Positions 36,138 through 43,428 of a stretch of DNA of 45,125 nt are shown piece by piece. Source of the stretch: Ureibacillus manganicus DSM 26584 (GTDB lineage: Bacteria > Bacillota > Bacilli > Bacillales_A > Planococcaceae); assembly GCF_000772945.1 (NCBI RefSeq), contig NZ_JPVN01000026.1, forward strand, positions 1-45,125. The letters run 5' to 3'. A program made the position numbers and the translations under genes. Position 1 is the first letter of the stretch, and each line of letters opens with the position of its first letter. The notes beneath the pieces are model-generated. The model saw only the letters and a list, made by a program, of their open reading frames with translations. It searched no databases and was not told where the DNA came from.

Positions 36138-37139
36138 ATGAATATTTTAGTAACAGGAGGGGCAGGCTTTATTGGCTCGCATACATGTGTTGCTTTATTA
36201 GAAGCAGGTCATGAGGTAATCGTTGCGGATAATCTAAGTAATAGTAAAGTAGAATCCCTAGATAATGTAAAGCTAATAACAAATAAAGATTTAATATTCT
36301 ACCAGATTGATGTTACAGATGAAAAAGCAATAGATAATATATTTTCTAATCATGATATTTATGGTGTGATTCATTTCGCAGGTCTTAAAGCAGTAGGTGA
36401 GTCCGTTGAAAAGCCTCTAAAGTATTATTACAATAATCTGGTTAGCACGATGGTACTAGCTAAAGCTTGTTTACAATATGGTGTCAATCGATTTGTTTTT
36501 AGTTCCTCAGCAACTGTATACGGAGACAACCAGGTACCTTTTGTTGAAACAATGGATCTCTTGCCAACAACTAGTCCATATGGAGAAACAAAAACCATGA
36601 GTGAACGGATTTTAATGGATATCACGAATGCAAATCCTACTTTTTCAGTTTCTATTTTACGTTATTTTAATCCCGTTGGAGCACATGAAAGCGGCTTAAT
36701 TGGTGAAGCACCGACTGGGGTACCAAATAACCTCATGCCATTTGTGACACAAGTTGCTAAAGGAAAACGTGAGAAACTACATGTATTTGGTAATGACTAT
36801 CCAACAGTAGATGGTACAGGAGTACGTGATTATATTCATGTCGTTGATCTTGCTGAGGGCCATGTTGCCGCATTGGAAAAATTAACTGAGGGTGTACATA
36901 TTTATAATTTAGGAACCGGTAGAGGTACAAGTGTATTAGAGTTAGTGAAGGCTTTTGAAGAAGCTAATGATATTCAAGTACCATATGAAATAGTTGCTAG
37001 ACGATCTGGTGATATAGCTTCGTTCTATGCTGATGCTTTAAAAGCGGAACGTGAACTGGGCTGGAAAGCGAAACGTGATTTAATCACTATGTGCCGTGAT
37101 GCATGGAGGTTTGAAAAGAATTATATAGAATATAGTTAA
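36138..37139 (+). CDS. galE: UDP-glucose 4-epimerase
   Basis: 333 residues, the usual length. NAD-binding GGAGFIGSHTC at 7-17, catalytic Ser/Tyr in SSSATVYG and YGETK, ending with the GDIASFYAD segment typical of GalE. It interconverts UDP-glucose and UDP-galactose (or the N-acetyl forms) and so supplies a galactose-type donor. Base use is less AT-biased than the genes before it. Last gene of the operon; a terminator follows. Confidence 0.94.
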   Translation: MNILVTGGAGFIGSHTCVALLEAGHEVIVADNLSNSKVESLDNVKLITNKDLIFYQIDVTDEKAIDNIFSNHDIYGVIHFAGLKAVGESVEKPLKYYYNNLVSTMVLAKACLQYGVNRFVFSSSATVYGDNQVPFVETMDLLPTTSPYGETKTMSERILMDITNANPTFSVSILRYFNPVGAHESGLIGEAPTGVPNNLMPFVTQVAKGKREKLHVFGNDYPTVDGTGVRDYIHVVDLAEGHVAALEKLTEGVHIYNLGTGRGTSVLELVKAFEEANDIQVPYEIVARRSGDIASFYADALKAERELGWKAKRDLITMCRDAWRFEKNYIEYS

Positions 37140-37171
37140 TTATAACGTTTATATTAATTTTTGATAGAATT

Positions 37172-37204
37172 GCCCGCTATTTTTGTTTTTAAGCGGGCTT
37201 TTAA
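37172..37204 (+). terminator. Terminator of the polysaccharide operon
   Basis: GCCCGCT (37172-37178) pairs with AGCGGGC (37192-37198), then TTTTAAATTT. Loop of 13 nt. The next 230 nt are AT-rich and hold nothing I can name. Confidence 0.8.
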
Positions 37205-37436
37205 ATTTGATCAATTTTGATAATTAACTTTGAACTCTATGTATTTAAAATTCAGTAAAGTTAAATATTGATTTTTAAAAAACTTTCAATAATTGAAAAT
37301 CTCCATAATTCAAAAATCAACATATAAGAACTCTTTGTAATTTCATATTTCTACATTTAGTATTAGAGTATATCTGCTATTTTGTGTTTAACTTGAAATA
37401 TAAATGTATGTTTGAATAAATTTTTTTGATTAAACT

Positions 37437-37565
37437 CTATCTAACTTGTAATTGTTTTTTTATCGCCGTTATTAACCCCTTCAACCACGCATAAAAATCC
37501 TCCAGCTTATCCACTAAACAATACAAAACCTCAACTTCCTGTTTTTCTTCATATGTTGAAGTGCC
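37437..37565 (-). pseudogene. Alternate-frame tail of the 37514-38128 gene (probable frameshift)
   Basis: Minus-strand frame overlapping the 3' end of the next gene. It reads 42 well-formed residues (YEEKQEVEVLYCLVDKLEDF, then YAWLKGLITAIKKQL) before TAG, with no start codon or ribosome site. It looks like the true C-terminus of the neighbouring protein, lost by a frameshift near 37550-37565, where a run of A occurs. Confidence 0.45.
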
Positions 37566-38128
37566 CTATGTAATGTTTGAAAACTTTCTTTTAGTTGTAA
37601 TTGTAGTTTTTCTGAGGTGGTGTTTTTCACAAATTTAAAGGGAGTGATTTTATGTTGGATGAGTTCATAGAGTTCTTGTACTGAGCTTGTGTTGACGGCA
37701 AGGTAGTGCAACTGTTTTTTTGAAATAATATTTTTTACGAAGGCGGAGTCGTCTAGTTGGTTAATGAGTTCCGCCCGAGATTTGGCGTCCATCCAAAGTT
37801 CTAATCGTGGGGTGTGCACATCTTTCATCAGTTCCTCTAATTGCTCCACTACGTTATACGAATTGTTTGTTGTCATTTGTAATCGTAGTGCAAGATAATC
37901 ATTAAACAAAGATAGCTGCTCGTAAATTGGTTTCCAGACTTGGATCAATTGTTGCAGTTGTTCAGGTGTTGTTATGTATTTGTTAAATTCTACATAATAG
38001 AGTTCATGAACTCTGCCTTGGAGCTTTTCATTCCATTCTATTTTAATTGTTAGGCCAAGGCGTTCATTGAGATAGTTTGATAATAGATTTATTAAACTTA
38101 CATTTGCTAATTCGCTTAAGTTTCCCAT
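37514..38128 (-). CDS. Protein of unknown function, possibly frameshifted at its end
   Basis: 204 residues, soluble, Leu/Gln/Glu-rich and helical, with no family I recognise. ATG at 38128 has a strong ribosome site (TGGAGGAAATAG on the minus strand). The last residues (KKNRKLRFCIV) are unlike the rest, and a better tail lies in another frame (37437-37565). It is transcribed in the same direction as the winged-helix genes and sigma factor upstream, so it may belong to the same accessory unit. Confidence 0.65.
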   Translation of the reverse strand: MGNLSELANVSLINLLSNYLNERLGLTIKIEWNEKLQGRVHELYYVEFNKYITTPEQLQQLIQVWKPIYEQLSLFNDYLALRLQMTTNNSYNVVEQLEELMKDVHTPRLELWMDAKSRAELINQLDDSAFVKNIISKKQLHYLAVNTSSVQELYELIQHKITPFKFVKNTTSEKLQLQLKESFQTLHRALQHMKKNRKLRFCIV

Positions 38129-38261
38129 CTACTATTTCCTCCATTAAATAAAATATGAGAAATATTGTATTGCCTATATTGTAATAGATTTGGAGGAGAA
38201 TTTGGATTTTGATTTTTGAAATATTTGTTAAATGATCTGAAAAGGAATGGACACTTTTTTT

Positions 38262-38300
38262 AGGAGTGGCGGGATTTTAGTCTCGGCACTCCTTTTTATT
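38262..38300 (+). terminator. Terminator-like hairpin, plus orientation
   Basis: AGGAGTG (38262-38268) pairs with CACTCCT (38287-38293), followed by TTTTTATTTT on the plus strand. The genes on both sides are on the minus strand, where the hairpin is followed by A, so as a terminator it fits only antisense transcription. Confidence 0.4.
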
Positions 38301-38312
38301 TTCAGTTAGTAG

Positions 38313-38708
38313 TTACTCCTTGTGCTTCAGGTAACGGTTTAGCATTTCATAGTTGATGCGATAGTACTTCGTTTTGTCGTAAGGATGAAGTCTTCGAAGT
38401 TCTGCTATGACGATTTCTTCTTGTTCTAATTTTAAAAAGATCCTTGAAACAGTCTTTTTGGACCAGAAAGGAAAATATTGTTCTTGCCATTCATCGTATG
38501 TTTTGTGAACCCAGTAGTGGCCATCTAGAAGAATTGAACTTTCTTCAATGAGTGTGAGTAGTTTAAGAATGACGATGGATTCATTCAATCCTAGTTTAAA
38601 AGCTAATTCAATAGAGAGTTGTAAGAATGTGTGCTGGTATAATAGATCATTAGTATCATTAACTTCGTGGCCATCTAGTAATTCAGGGTTTGTTGTAGCA
38701 GTGTTCAT
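38313..38708 (-). CDS. Winged-helix protein of phage/plasmid replication type
   Basis: 131 residues. After about 25 variable residues it has the winged-helix pattern common in N-terminal parts of phage and plasmid replication proteins: LAFKLGLNESIVILKLLTLI, HYWVHKTYDEWQ, FPFWSKKTVSRIFLKLE, then a wing ending in TKYYRINY. No C-terminal partner domain is present, so it is a DNA-binding module alone. AGGAGG precedes ATG. It is a diverged relative of the 39026-39352 gene. Whether it acts in replication or as a regulator is open. Confidence 0.7.
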   Translation of the reverse strand: MNTATTNPELLDGHEVNDTNDLLYQHTFLQLSIELAFKLGLNESIVILKLLTLIEESSILLDGHYWVHKTYDEWQEQYFPFWSKKTVSRIFLKLEQEEIVIAELRRLHPYDKTKYYRINYEMLNRYLKHKE

Positions 38709-39025
38709 TAGGTATCCTCCTATTGTTCTTGTTTAGTGATGAATCAGACCTTCCTGTCTATTAGATAGTGAGTTTTGCAGTTAAATGAGACATTTTTTAT
38801 AAATCTTTTTGAAAATAAGCTGCAACGTCAACGGAAGTTGACAATATATATATTTTTATATTTCTTTTTTTAAGTAATTTCTGAGAAGTCTCTGGTAATG
38901 GTTACCGCAATCTGGTGAATTGAATTTCAGTAGGTTGATGAAATAGTTCACGACAGTAGTACAGTAGATGCACGACATTTTGCCGACGTTTTGTACCTAC
39001 CACCATGCCAAAATGCATGTGGATT
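38709..39025. other. Intergenic, no gene seen
   Basis: 317 nt between the two winged-helix genes. No open frame with a ribosome site; contains the inverted pair AACGTCAACGGAAGTTGAC near 38823 and TGGTTACCGCAATCTGGTG near 38898. Role unknown. Confidence 0.4.
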
Positions 39026-39352
39026 TCATACAATTTCAGCAATTGTTTTATATTGAATGCTGTACCATTTCGTCCGGTCGTATTTTCGTTTATTGTAATT
39101 CCCGACGAAGATGAGTTGTTGTTTTTCCAGTTTTTTTAGTGTTCGGTCGATGGTGTTTTTGGACCAGAAGGGGAATTCTTTTTGCCAATCGTTAACGGAT
39201 TTGTATACCCATACTCGTCCATCTCGAACGTTTTTTGATTTTGTTAGCCAGTAATGGATTTGTTGAAGAACTATCGCTTCGTTTAATCCGATTTTTGTTG
39301 CAAGTGTCGGTAGTAGTTGAAGTGGCGATTCTGGTATTAGTAGTGCGGTCAT
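39026..39352 (-). CDS. Winged-helix protein of phage/plasmid replication type
   Basis: 108 residues, nearly all one winged-helix domain: LATKIGLNEAIVLQQIHYWL, RVWVYKSVNDWQKEFPFWSK, NTIDRTLKKLEKQQLI, then RTKWYSIQY. It shares the FPFWSK(K/N)T motif and spacing with the 38313-38708 product, so the two are paralogues. AAAGGAG precedes ATG. The sigma factor gene lies 65 nt upstream on the same strand, separated by a palindromic element. Confidence 0.72.
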   Translation of the reverse strand: MTALLIPESPLQLLPTLATKIGLNEAIVLQQIHYWLTKSKNVRDGRVWVYKSVNDWQKEFPFWSKNTIDRTLKKLEKQQLIFVGNYNKRKYDRTKWYSIQYKTIAEIV

Positions 39353-39374
39353 TGGTTTGTCTCCTTTTTAGGTT

Positions 39375-39410
39375 GGGGACAAGGGGGAGAACCCTCGTCC
39401 CACTAATTTT
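39375..39410. repeat. Palindromic intergenic element, copy 1
   Basis: GGGACAAGGG pairs with CCCTCGTCCC (9 of 10) and is followed by CACTAATTTT. The same design recurs at 42965-42998, with a relative at 42127-42200. It lies between the sigma gene and the winged-helix gene. Confidence 0.7.
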
Positions 39411-39417
39411 GATAGTT

Positions 39418-39945
39418 TTATTTTTTTGGTGTGGACAGTGAATCTGTCTCGACTGAATTCATGAGTTTTTCGCGAACTTTTTTTAAGGCCCTATCTTTTC
39501 GTTTTCTCAAAGCAGCAGCTGAGGTACCGTATTTTTTGGTTAATTCTTTACAGTTGTAGCCGTTAAAGTAGATGTCGATGATGAGCTGGTATTCTTTTTC
39601 AGTGAGCAAATCTTGTAGAATGAATAGAATGTCTGAATGTTCGTGATGGTTGTTTTTTTGTTCGATGATTTGTGCAATGGCTGTTAACGTTTCTTTTTCA
39701 TAGGCAATCTGGCGTTCAGAAAAGCGGTTATCATTTGTCATTTCTGAAAAAATGCTTGTTTTTATGCTCCGGTATGCAAAAGGAGCAAAAGGGCCACGAG
39801 CAGGATCGTATTTTTGCCATGCATTCCAAAGGGCGATTCTCGCACTTTGTCTGAACTGATCATGATTTTTGTAGATGTTTGCTCGTTTTAAAAGGCTGGT
39901 AATCATTGGGTCATATTGTTCTACTACTTCTTCAAATTCTTCCAC
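39418..39945 (-). CDS. Sigma-70 family RNA polymerase sigma factor (small, regions 2 and 4)
   Basis: 175 residues. Region 2 occupies about 1-85 (FRQSARIALWNAWQKYDPAR, then FAPFAYRSIKTSIFSEM) and region 4 about 110-160 (LTEKEYQLIIDIYFNGYNCK followed by an ELTKKYGTS..ALRKRKDRALKK helix-turn-helix). The size and the WNAWQKYDP segment recall SigH/ComX-like and phage-type sigma factors rather than classical ECF factors with an anti-sigma partner; no anti-sigma gene is adjacent. It is divergent from the comK-family gene, with a 450-nt gap. Confidence 0.82.
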   Translation of the reverse strand: MEEFEEVVEQYDPMITSLLKRANIYKNHDQFRQSARIALWNAWQKYDPARGPFAPFAYRSIKTSIFSEMTNDNRFSERQIAYEKETLTAIAQIIEQKNNHHEHSDILFILQDLLTEKEYQLIIDIYFNGYNCKELTKKYGTSAAALRKRKDRALKKVREKLMNSVETDSLSTPKK

Positions 39946-40216
39946 GTTTCTTTTCCTAACGATCGAAGCGCTTGATCTGTATTCCTAGGTGCTTTTATCG
40001 TAAGGGACATTTTGGATAGAATCTAATGGGGTATTCGTTAGATTTCTCTAGGAAATTTGACAAATTCTTTAGAGCAATTTGGGTGATTTGTATGGGGAAT
40101 TTGGTAAATAGTAAGTATTTTTGGGGAAGGAGTATGAACATAGTTGTATGTTCTAAGAAATTGTTAGAAATACATCTATAATGTTAGGTGAATATTCATA
40201 ATTTTTTAACAATTAG

Positions 40217-40247
40217 TTGGGAAATAGTGATAATTTCATATTATAAT
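40217..40247 (+). promoter_or_regulatory. Possible comK promoter
   Basis: Consensus TATAAT at 40242-40247 with only a weak -35 (TTGGGA 40217-40222, spacer 19). A poor -35 would suit a gene that needs an activator or another sigma factor. The rest of the 39946-40395 gap shows no gene apart from the micro-ORF at 40305. Confidence 0.3.
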
Positions 40248-40304
40248 ATAGTTACATAAAAACACATATTTGCATTATATTTATAAAGTTTTGGGGAGGT
40301 GGAA

Positions 40305-40331
40305 ATGGAGTCTATGAACAGCTGTAGATAA
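40305..40331 (+). CDS. Eight-codon micro-ORF in the comK leader
   Basis: ATG at 40305 follows GGGGAGG at 40293-40299 with ideal spacing, and reads MESMNSCR then TAA. It is out of frame with comK, 64 nt upstream. The ribosome site is stronger than needed by chance; a leader peptide or upstream ORF that tunes comK translation is possible. Confidence 0.35.
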   Translation: MESMNSCR

Positions 40332-40395
40332 TGTGGTTTTATGTGCTAAATCGTTTTTGTTAACCATATGAAAATATTACTTTGGAGGTTTAGTT

Positions 40396-40971
40396 ATGGA
40401 TATTTGTTTATTGAAGTTGTTACATGAATATGGCATCTCATGTGTAGCGCCTCACTATAACGGTGTTCATTCATCCATTGTCAATACACACCAGGGAAGC
40501 CTAAATTTAGTGAAGACGGTTAGTGAAGCCATGAATCAGATTTGTTTATATTTTGGGTCAGATTTAGAGGGGCGTAAGAAAGCTTCGAGGTTGCAATATA
40601 AATTGCGAAAGAACCCACCTATTATCATTTCAGATGCATTATATATGGTCGCATTTCAGCTTCCAAGTATGCTGAAAAATGAGTATGTTTGGATCTTTGA
40701 CTTAAATTACAAAATTGAAGAAAATAGAGAAAAAAAGAATTGTAAATTGATTTTTGACAACGGTTTCGAAATCGAGATCCCACTTTCTCGCGAATCCATC
40801 AATACCTATCGTAACCGTGCTATTCATCTTTTGTATGAAGTGACAAGTAATGTGAACTATGCAGAGAGGCGAATTGGTTTTCTTGGAGGATGGAGACAGA
40901 TGCAGATACAAACACCTCAGAACCAGATCGTTCATGAACAGGGGATAGGTTATTCAATCTCTAATACATAG
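40396..40971 (+). CDS. comK: ComK family competence transcription factor
   Basis: 191 residues, same size class as B. subtilis ComK (192). Conserved blocks: YFGSDLEGRK (FGSSYAGRK in B. subtilis), NPPIIISDALYMVAFQLPS (KPPI...FPT), a W in VWIFDLNY, then FDNGFEIEIPLSRESINTYR (FSNGKTMELPISYNSFENQV). The N-terminus is divergent. ComK activates DNA-uptake genes. ATG follows TTGGAGG. Staphylococcus and Planococcaceae may hold more than one comK-like gene, so this may not be the only one. A terminator follows. Confidence 0.82.
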   Translation: MDICLLKLLHEYGISCVAPHYNGVHSSIVNTHQGSLNLVKTVSEAMNQICLYFGSDLEGRKKASRLQYKLRKNPPIIISDALYMVAFQLPSMLKNEYVWIFDLNYKIEENREKKNCKLIFDNGFEIEIPLSRESINTYRNRAIHLLYEVTSNVNYAERRIGFLGGWRQMQIQTPQNQIVHEQGIGYSISNT

Positions 40972-41069
40972 AAAAAAAGTGAAATAAAATCTTACAATCG
41001 TGGCTGAGATAGGTTAAACAGAAGGGAGTATCCATGCAACTTTGAGATTACATAGTAGAAGTATAGAAA

Positions 41070-41127
41070 CAGGCACTTTGTCCGAATGTTTAGTGGATTT
41101 CGGAGCAAAGTGTCTGTTGTTGTTTTT
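41070..41127 (+). terminator. Terminator after comK
   Basis: CAGGCACTTTGTCCGAA (41070-41086) pairs with TTTCGGAGCAAAGTGTCTG (41098-41116) with small bulges, then TTGTTGTTTTT. Confidence 0.8.
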
Positions 41128-41466
41128 ATGCAGTTTGTAAGCATCAAATAACTCACACCATCTAACATCACAGATGCTCTGCGACAATCTCAATAACATC
41201 AGATGTTTATAGGTTTTATTTTTAACGTCCCAGAAAAACGAATGGCAACAATTGAATTAATTGATGACTACAAAGCAAGTGGTGAATCTAATATAAAAAC
41301 ATGAAGTGCGAATCAAATAGATCATCAAGTATGTATTAAATGTTGAAACGACTCCACCATTTCACCCAACGAGGGAGAGGGTTTTTTAATGAGGGTAAAG
41401 TTAAAATAACCCAACAATTTTTAGAGGATAATACTAATGAGTAGTTTTTTTGAACAGGTCAATAAA
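41128..41466. other. Intergenic, one doubtful small frame
   Basis: 339 nt. A 33-codon frame at 41203-41304 (MFIGFIFNVPEKRMATIELI, then DDYKASGESNIKT) reads as plausible protein but has no ribosome site; it may be a remnant. Otherwise nothing seen. Confidence 0.35.
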
Positions 41467-42033
41467 TTACAGTTCCATATAAAAATATGTTTCTTCTTTA
41501 TTTACATTAAAGCCCATTTTTTTGTAAAAATCCGGCAATCCTGGCGTTTTTAATTTATCATTTTCTGTTAATTCTCCATCAATCATTTTGAAACCATGTT
41601 CTTTAGCAAAGGAAATAATTTCATTTATTAATATTCTTCCGTTGCCAGCTCTTTTATGAATTGCATGTATATCCTCAATAAATATACTTTTATTGTAATA
41701 CCAAATGATTCCCTGATCTTCCAACTTTGTTTCTCTATGCAATGTGACATAAACATTCGGAAAATTATTAAAAGAGGTAAATTGGTTTTTAAGACTTATT
41801 AGCATTGAATTTCCATAAAATTTTTTTAATACTAGAAATTTTTCCTGTTGTTTATTAGAAACTATATTTATAATAACTTCATCTTTAATTGTGTATAAAA
41901 AAGATAATAGTTCAACCGAATCCTCCAAATTTAATAATTCTTTTTGTAACTTATAGATAGTAGATTCATTAGCATTATATAATTCATTTATCAAATTTAT
42001 TTCACTTTTTTTGTAAATTCCATATCCAAACAA
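41467..42033 (-). CDS. GNAT-family N-acetyltransferase
   Basis: 188 residues from TTG at 42033. The C-terminal half has the GNAT pattern: WYYNKSIFIEDIHAIHKRAG, then GNGRILINEIISFAKEHGF (acetyl-CoA loop region), and the closing LPDFYKKMGFNVNKEETYFY typical of the family's last strands. The substrate is unknown. Start: GAGGGGGAA on the minus strand lies seven bases before TTG 42033; a further TTG at 42066 in frame has no such site. Stands alone. Confidence 0.75.
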   Translation of the reverse strand: MFGYGIYKKSEINLINELYNANESTIYKLQKELLNLEDSVELLSFLYTIKDEVIINIVSNKQQEKFLVLKKFYGNSMLISLKNQFTSFNNFPNVYVTLHRETKLEDQGIIWYYNKSIFIEDIHAIHKRAGNGRILINEIISFAKEHGFKMIDGELTENDKLKTPGLPDFYKKMGFNVNKEETYFYMEL

Positions 42034-42126
42034 GATATTCCCCCTCATCCTATGCAATACAATCAATACAAATTTTCTATTATTTTATTATAAATTAAAC
42101 TTTTATTACGAAAGCGTCAATAAATA

Positions 42127-42200
42127 GACAGGGGGTCACATCCACACCCCGTCTCACATCTTAAAGATCATAGGACAGTGTCCCTGTCCCTGTGTCCCTA
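42127..42200. repeat. Palindromic intergenic element, related copy
   Basis: GACAGGGGGT (42127-42136) pairs with ACCCCGTCT (42146-42154), and TAGGACAGTGTCCC..TGTGTCCCTA forms a second inverted group at 42171-42200. Same G/C-rich, GGGACA-type words as the copies at 39375 and 42965. Confidence 0.5.
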
Positions 42201-42294
42201 TGCATCTAAAGTTGAACCACCCTTTTGCGGCTCATTTTGAAAAATTCTAAATTCAAATATGTTGTTTTCTATTTTCATAGTTATTGTAAACCTT

Positions 42295-42579
42295 TTATCT
42301 CTTTAAACCTTCTGCAATCAGTGTTTTAAAAGGTCCAATGCCCGCTATGGCTAAGCTGACATGATCGTTTTTAAATTGCAAAATCTTTTGAACATAGATG
42401 AATAATCCATCCTGTTCGACTAAATGATATTGAGTCTTATCTTTTGGTTCTTTGTATGTAACTTCAATTTCTTCTAAAACAGCACATCCCCTTAAAATTA
42501 AGCTTGCTAACGTAATAGTATGACCTTTTTTCTTCATAAATTCTATCACACTATCTTCTATTTCAATTGTTAACTTCAA
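42295..42579 (-). CDS. Small HesB-like (CC/Se-motif family) protein
   Basis: 94 residues. Begins LTIEIEDSVIEFMKKKG, has a single Cys in LRGCAVLEE, and ends with a FKNDHVSLAIAGIGPFKTLI strand pair. The order of strands and the position of the Cys resemble small HesB/IscA-like proteins of Firmicutes with a CC or C-Sec motif; here only one Cys of the motif remains. Function unknown; iron-sulphur or redox role is by family only. TTG start with AGGGGC ahead on the minus strand. Confidence 0.45.
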   Translation of the reverse strand: MKLTIEIEDSVIEFMKKKGHTITLASLILRGCAVLEEIEVTYKEPKDKTQYHLVEQDGLFIYVQKILQFKNDHVSLAIAGIGPFKTLIAEGLKR

Positions 42580-42745
42580 TATTATCAGCCCCTAGTTTAA
42601 CACTTCCATCATACCTCTTAGAACTCTATATTTATCTTCAGTACCGCAACTACTAATCCTTTTAAATCTTCTACCTCGATAATTAACTTAATTGAGCAAG
42701 TGTATAAAAGAAAACCTCGATATAAAAGAGGTAGGCACTCTCTAC

Positions 42746-42910
42746 TCAATGGATAATGGAGACTACAACAGCAGCTAGAAATACTAATACATATGACACC
42801 CACAAATAAAACGATACTTCAGCCTTTTTAAAAGCTATATTCAAATTTTCAATGAGTTTTGATTCGGCGCAAATATCTCGATACCACACATTTATTCCAC
42901 ATTGTACCAT
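42746..42910 (-). CDS. Small membrane protein
   Basis: 54 residues from ATG 42910 (CAGGAATAAT ahead). A charged N-terminal half (YRDICAESKLIENL) is followed by one membrane segment (FYLWVSYVLVFLAAVVVSII). The frame stays open farther upstream to 42991 through the palindromic element, which argues the true start is downstream of it. Not recognised. Confidence 0.35.
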   Translation of the reverse strand: MVQCGINVWYRDICAESKLIENLNIAFKKAEVSFYLWVSYVLVFLAAVVVSIIH

Positions 42911-42964
42911 ATTATTCCTGAAAGGTCCGATTTCATATGGTTTATATTTGTTTTTTATAGGTTT

Positions 42965-42998
42965 GTGGACAAGGGGACAAAATCGTCCCACTAATTTT
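42965..42998. repeat. Palindromic intergenic element, copy 2
   Basis: GGACAAGGGGACAAAATCGT then CCCACTAATTTTTTT, nearly the same as 39375-39410. GGGAC and GTCCC form the stem. Confidence 0.65.
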
Positions 42999-43007
42999 TT
43001 TCAAATA

Positions 43008-43175
43008 TTGAATTACGAGAATGATGTCCAGAGTGAATCAACTCGATTAGCCAAAGTATGGACTAATCATACTCAATGTGGTATTGCGGGGAAGATGGAA
43101 AGGGAAATGAAAAAGCGTGGTTTGCTTACTTTTCCAGATACACGACCTTGGAAGGAAAGCAAAATTAAGAAATAA
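43008..43175 (+). pseudogene. Coding remnant of unknown origin
   Basis: 55 residues readable from a TTG, ending in a basic tail (FPDTRPWKESKIKK). It reads as the C-terminal end of a larger soluble protein (RLAKVWTNHTQCGIAGKM), but lacks a ribosome site and its upstream part is replaced by the palindromic element at 42965. Not recognised. Confidence 0.35.
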
Positions 43176-43235
43176 TAATAGAAATTTATACATTTCTGAC
43201 GACTTACCATTGCCTGTAGACGTCAATTTAGAAAA

Positions 43236-43278
43236 AGATCCTGTGATAGCGGTTAAGCTCTCCAGGATCTATTTTTTA
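43236..43278 (+). terminator. Rho-independent terminator
   Basis: AGATCCTG (43236-43243) pairs with CAGGATCT (43263-43270), followed by ATTTTTT. It isolates the next SLH gene from the accessory region. Confidence 0.75.
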
Positions 43279-43428
43279 TTAAAGTAGATTATCATAATAT
43301 AATATTTATTAATTAAGAAAAGACTAGAATAATATGTTTACAGGCATAAAAAAATAATAATGATTATATAAATAATAAGTACTAGTTTTATATTCTTGTT
43401 TTGTTAATTTATATTAGGGGGTATGCAT

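Noticed and set aside
40200-40300. ComK boxes (AAAAN5TTTT) before comK
   Set aside because: Only imperfect matches in AT-rich DNA; cannot be told from chance.
41014-41199. 61-codon minus-strand frame
   Set aside because: Runs through the comK terminator hairpin and has no ribosome site.
42618-42803. 61-codon minus-strand frame
   Set aside because: Overlaps the small membrane protein frame, no ribosome site, unusual composition.
42852-43007. Upstream part of the plus-strand frame ending at 43175
   Set aside because: Antisense to the small membrane protein and passes through the palindromic element; only the part after 43008 looks protein-like.
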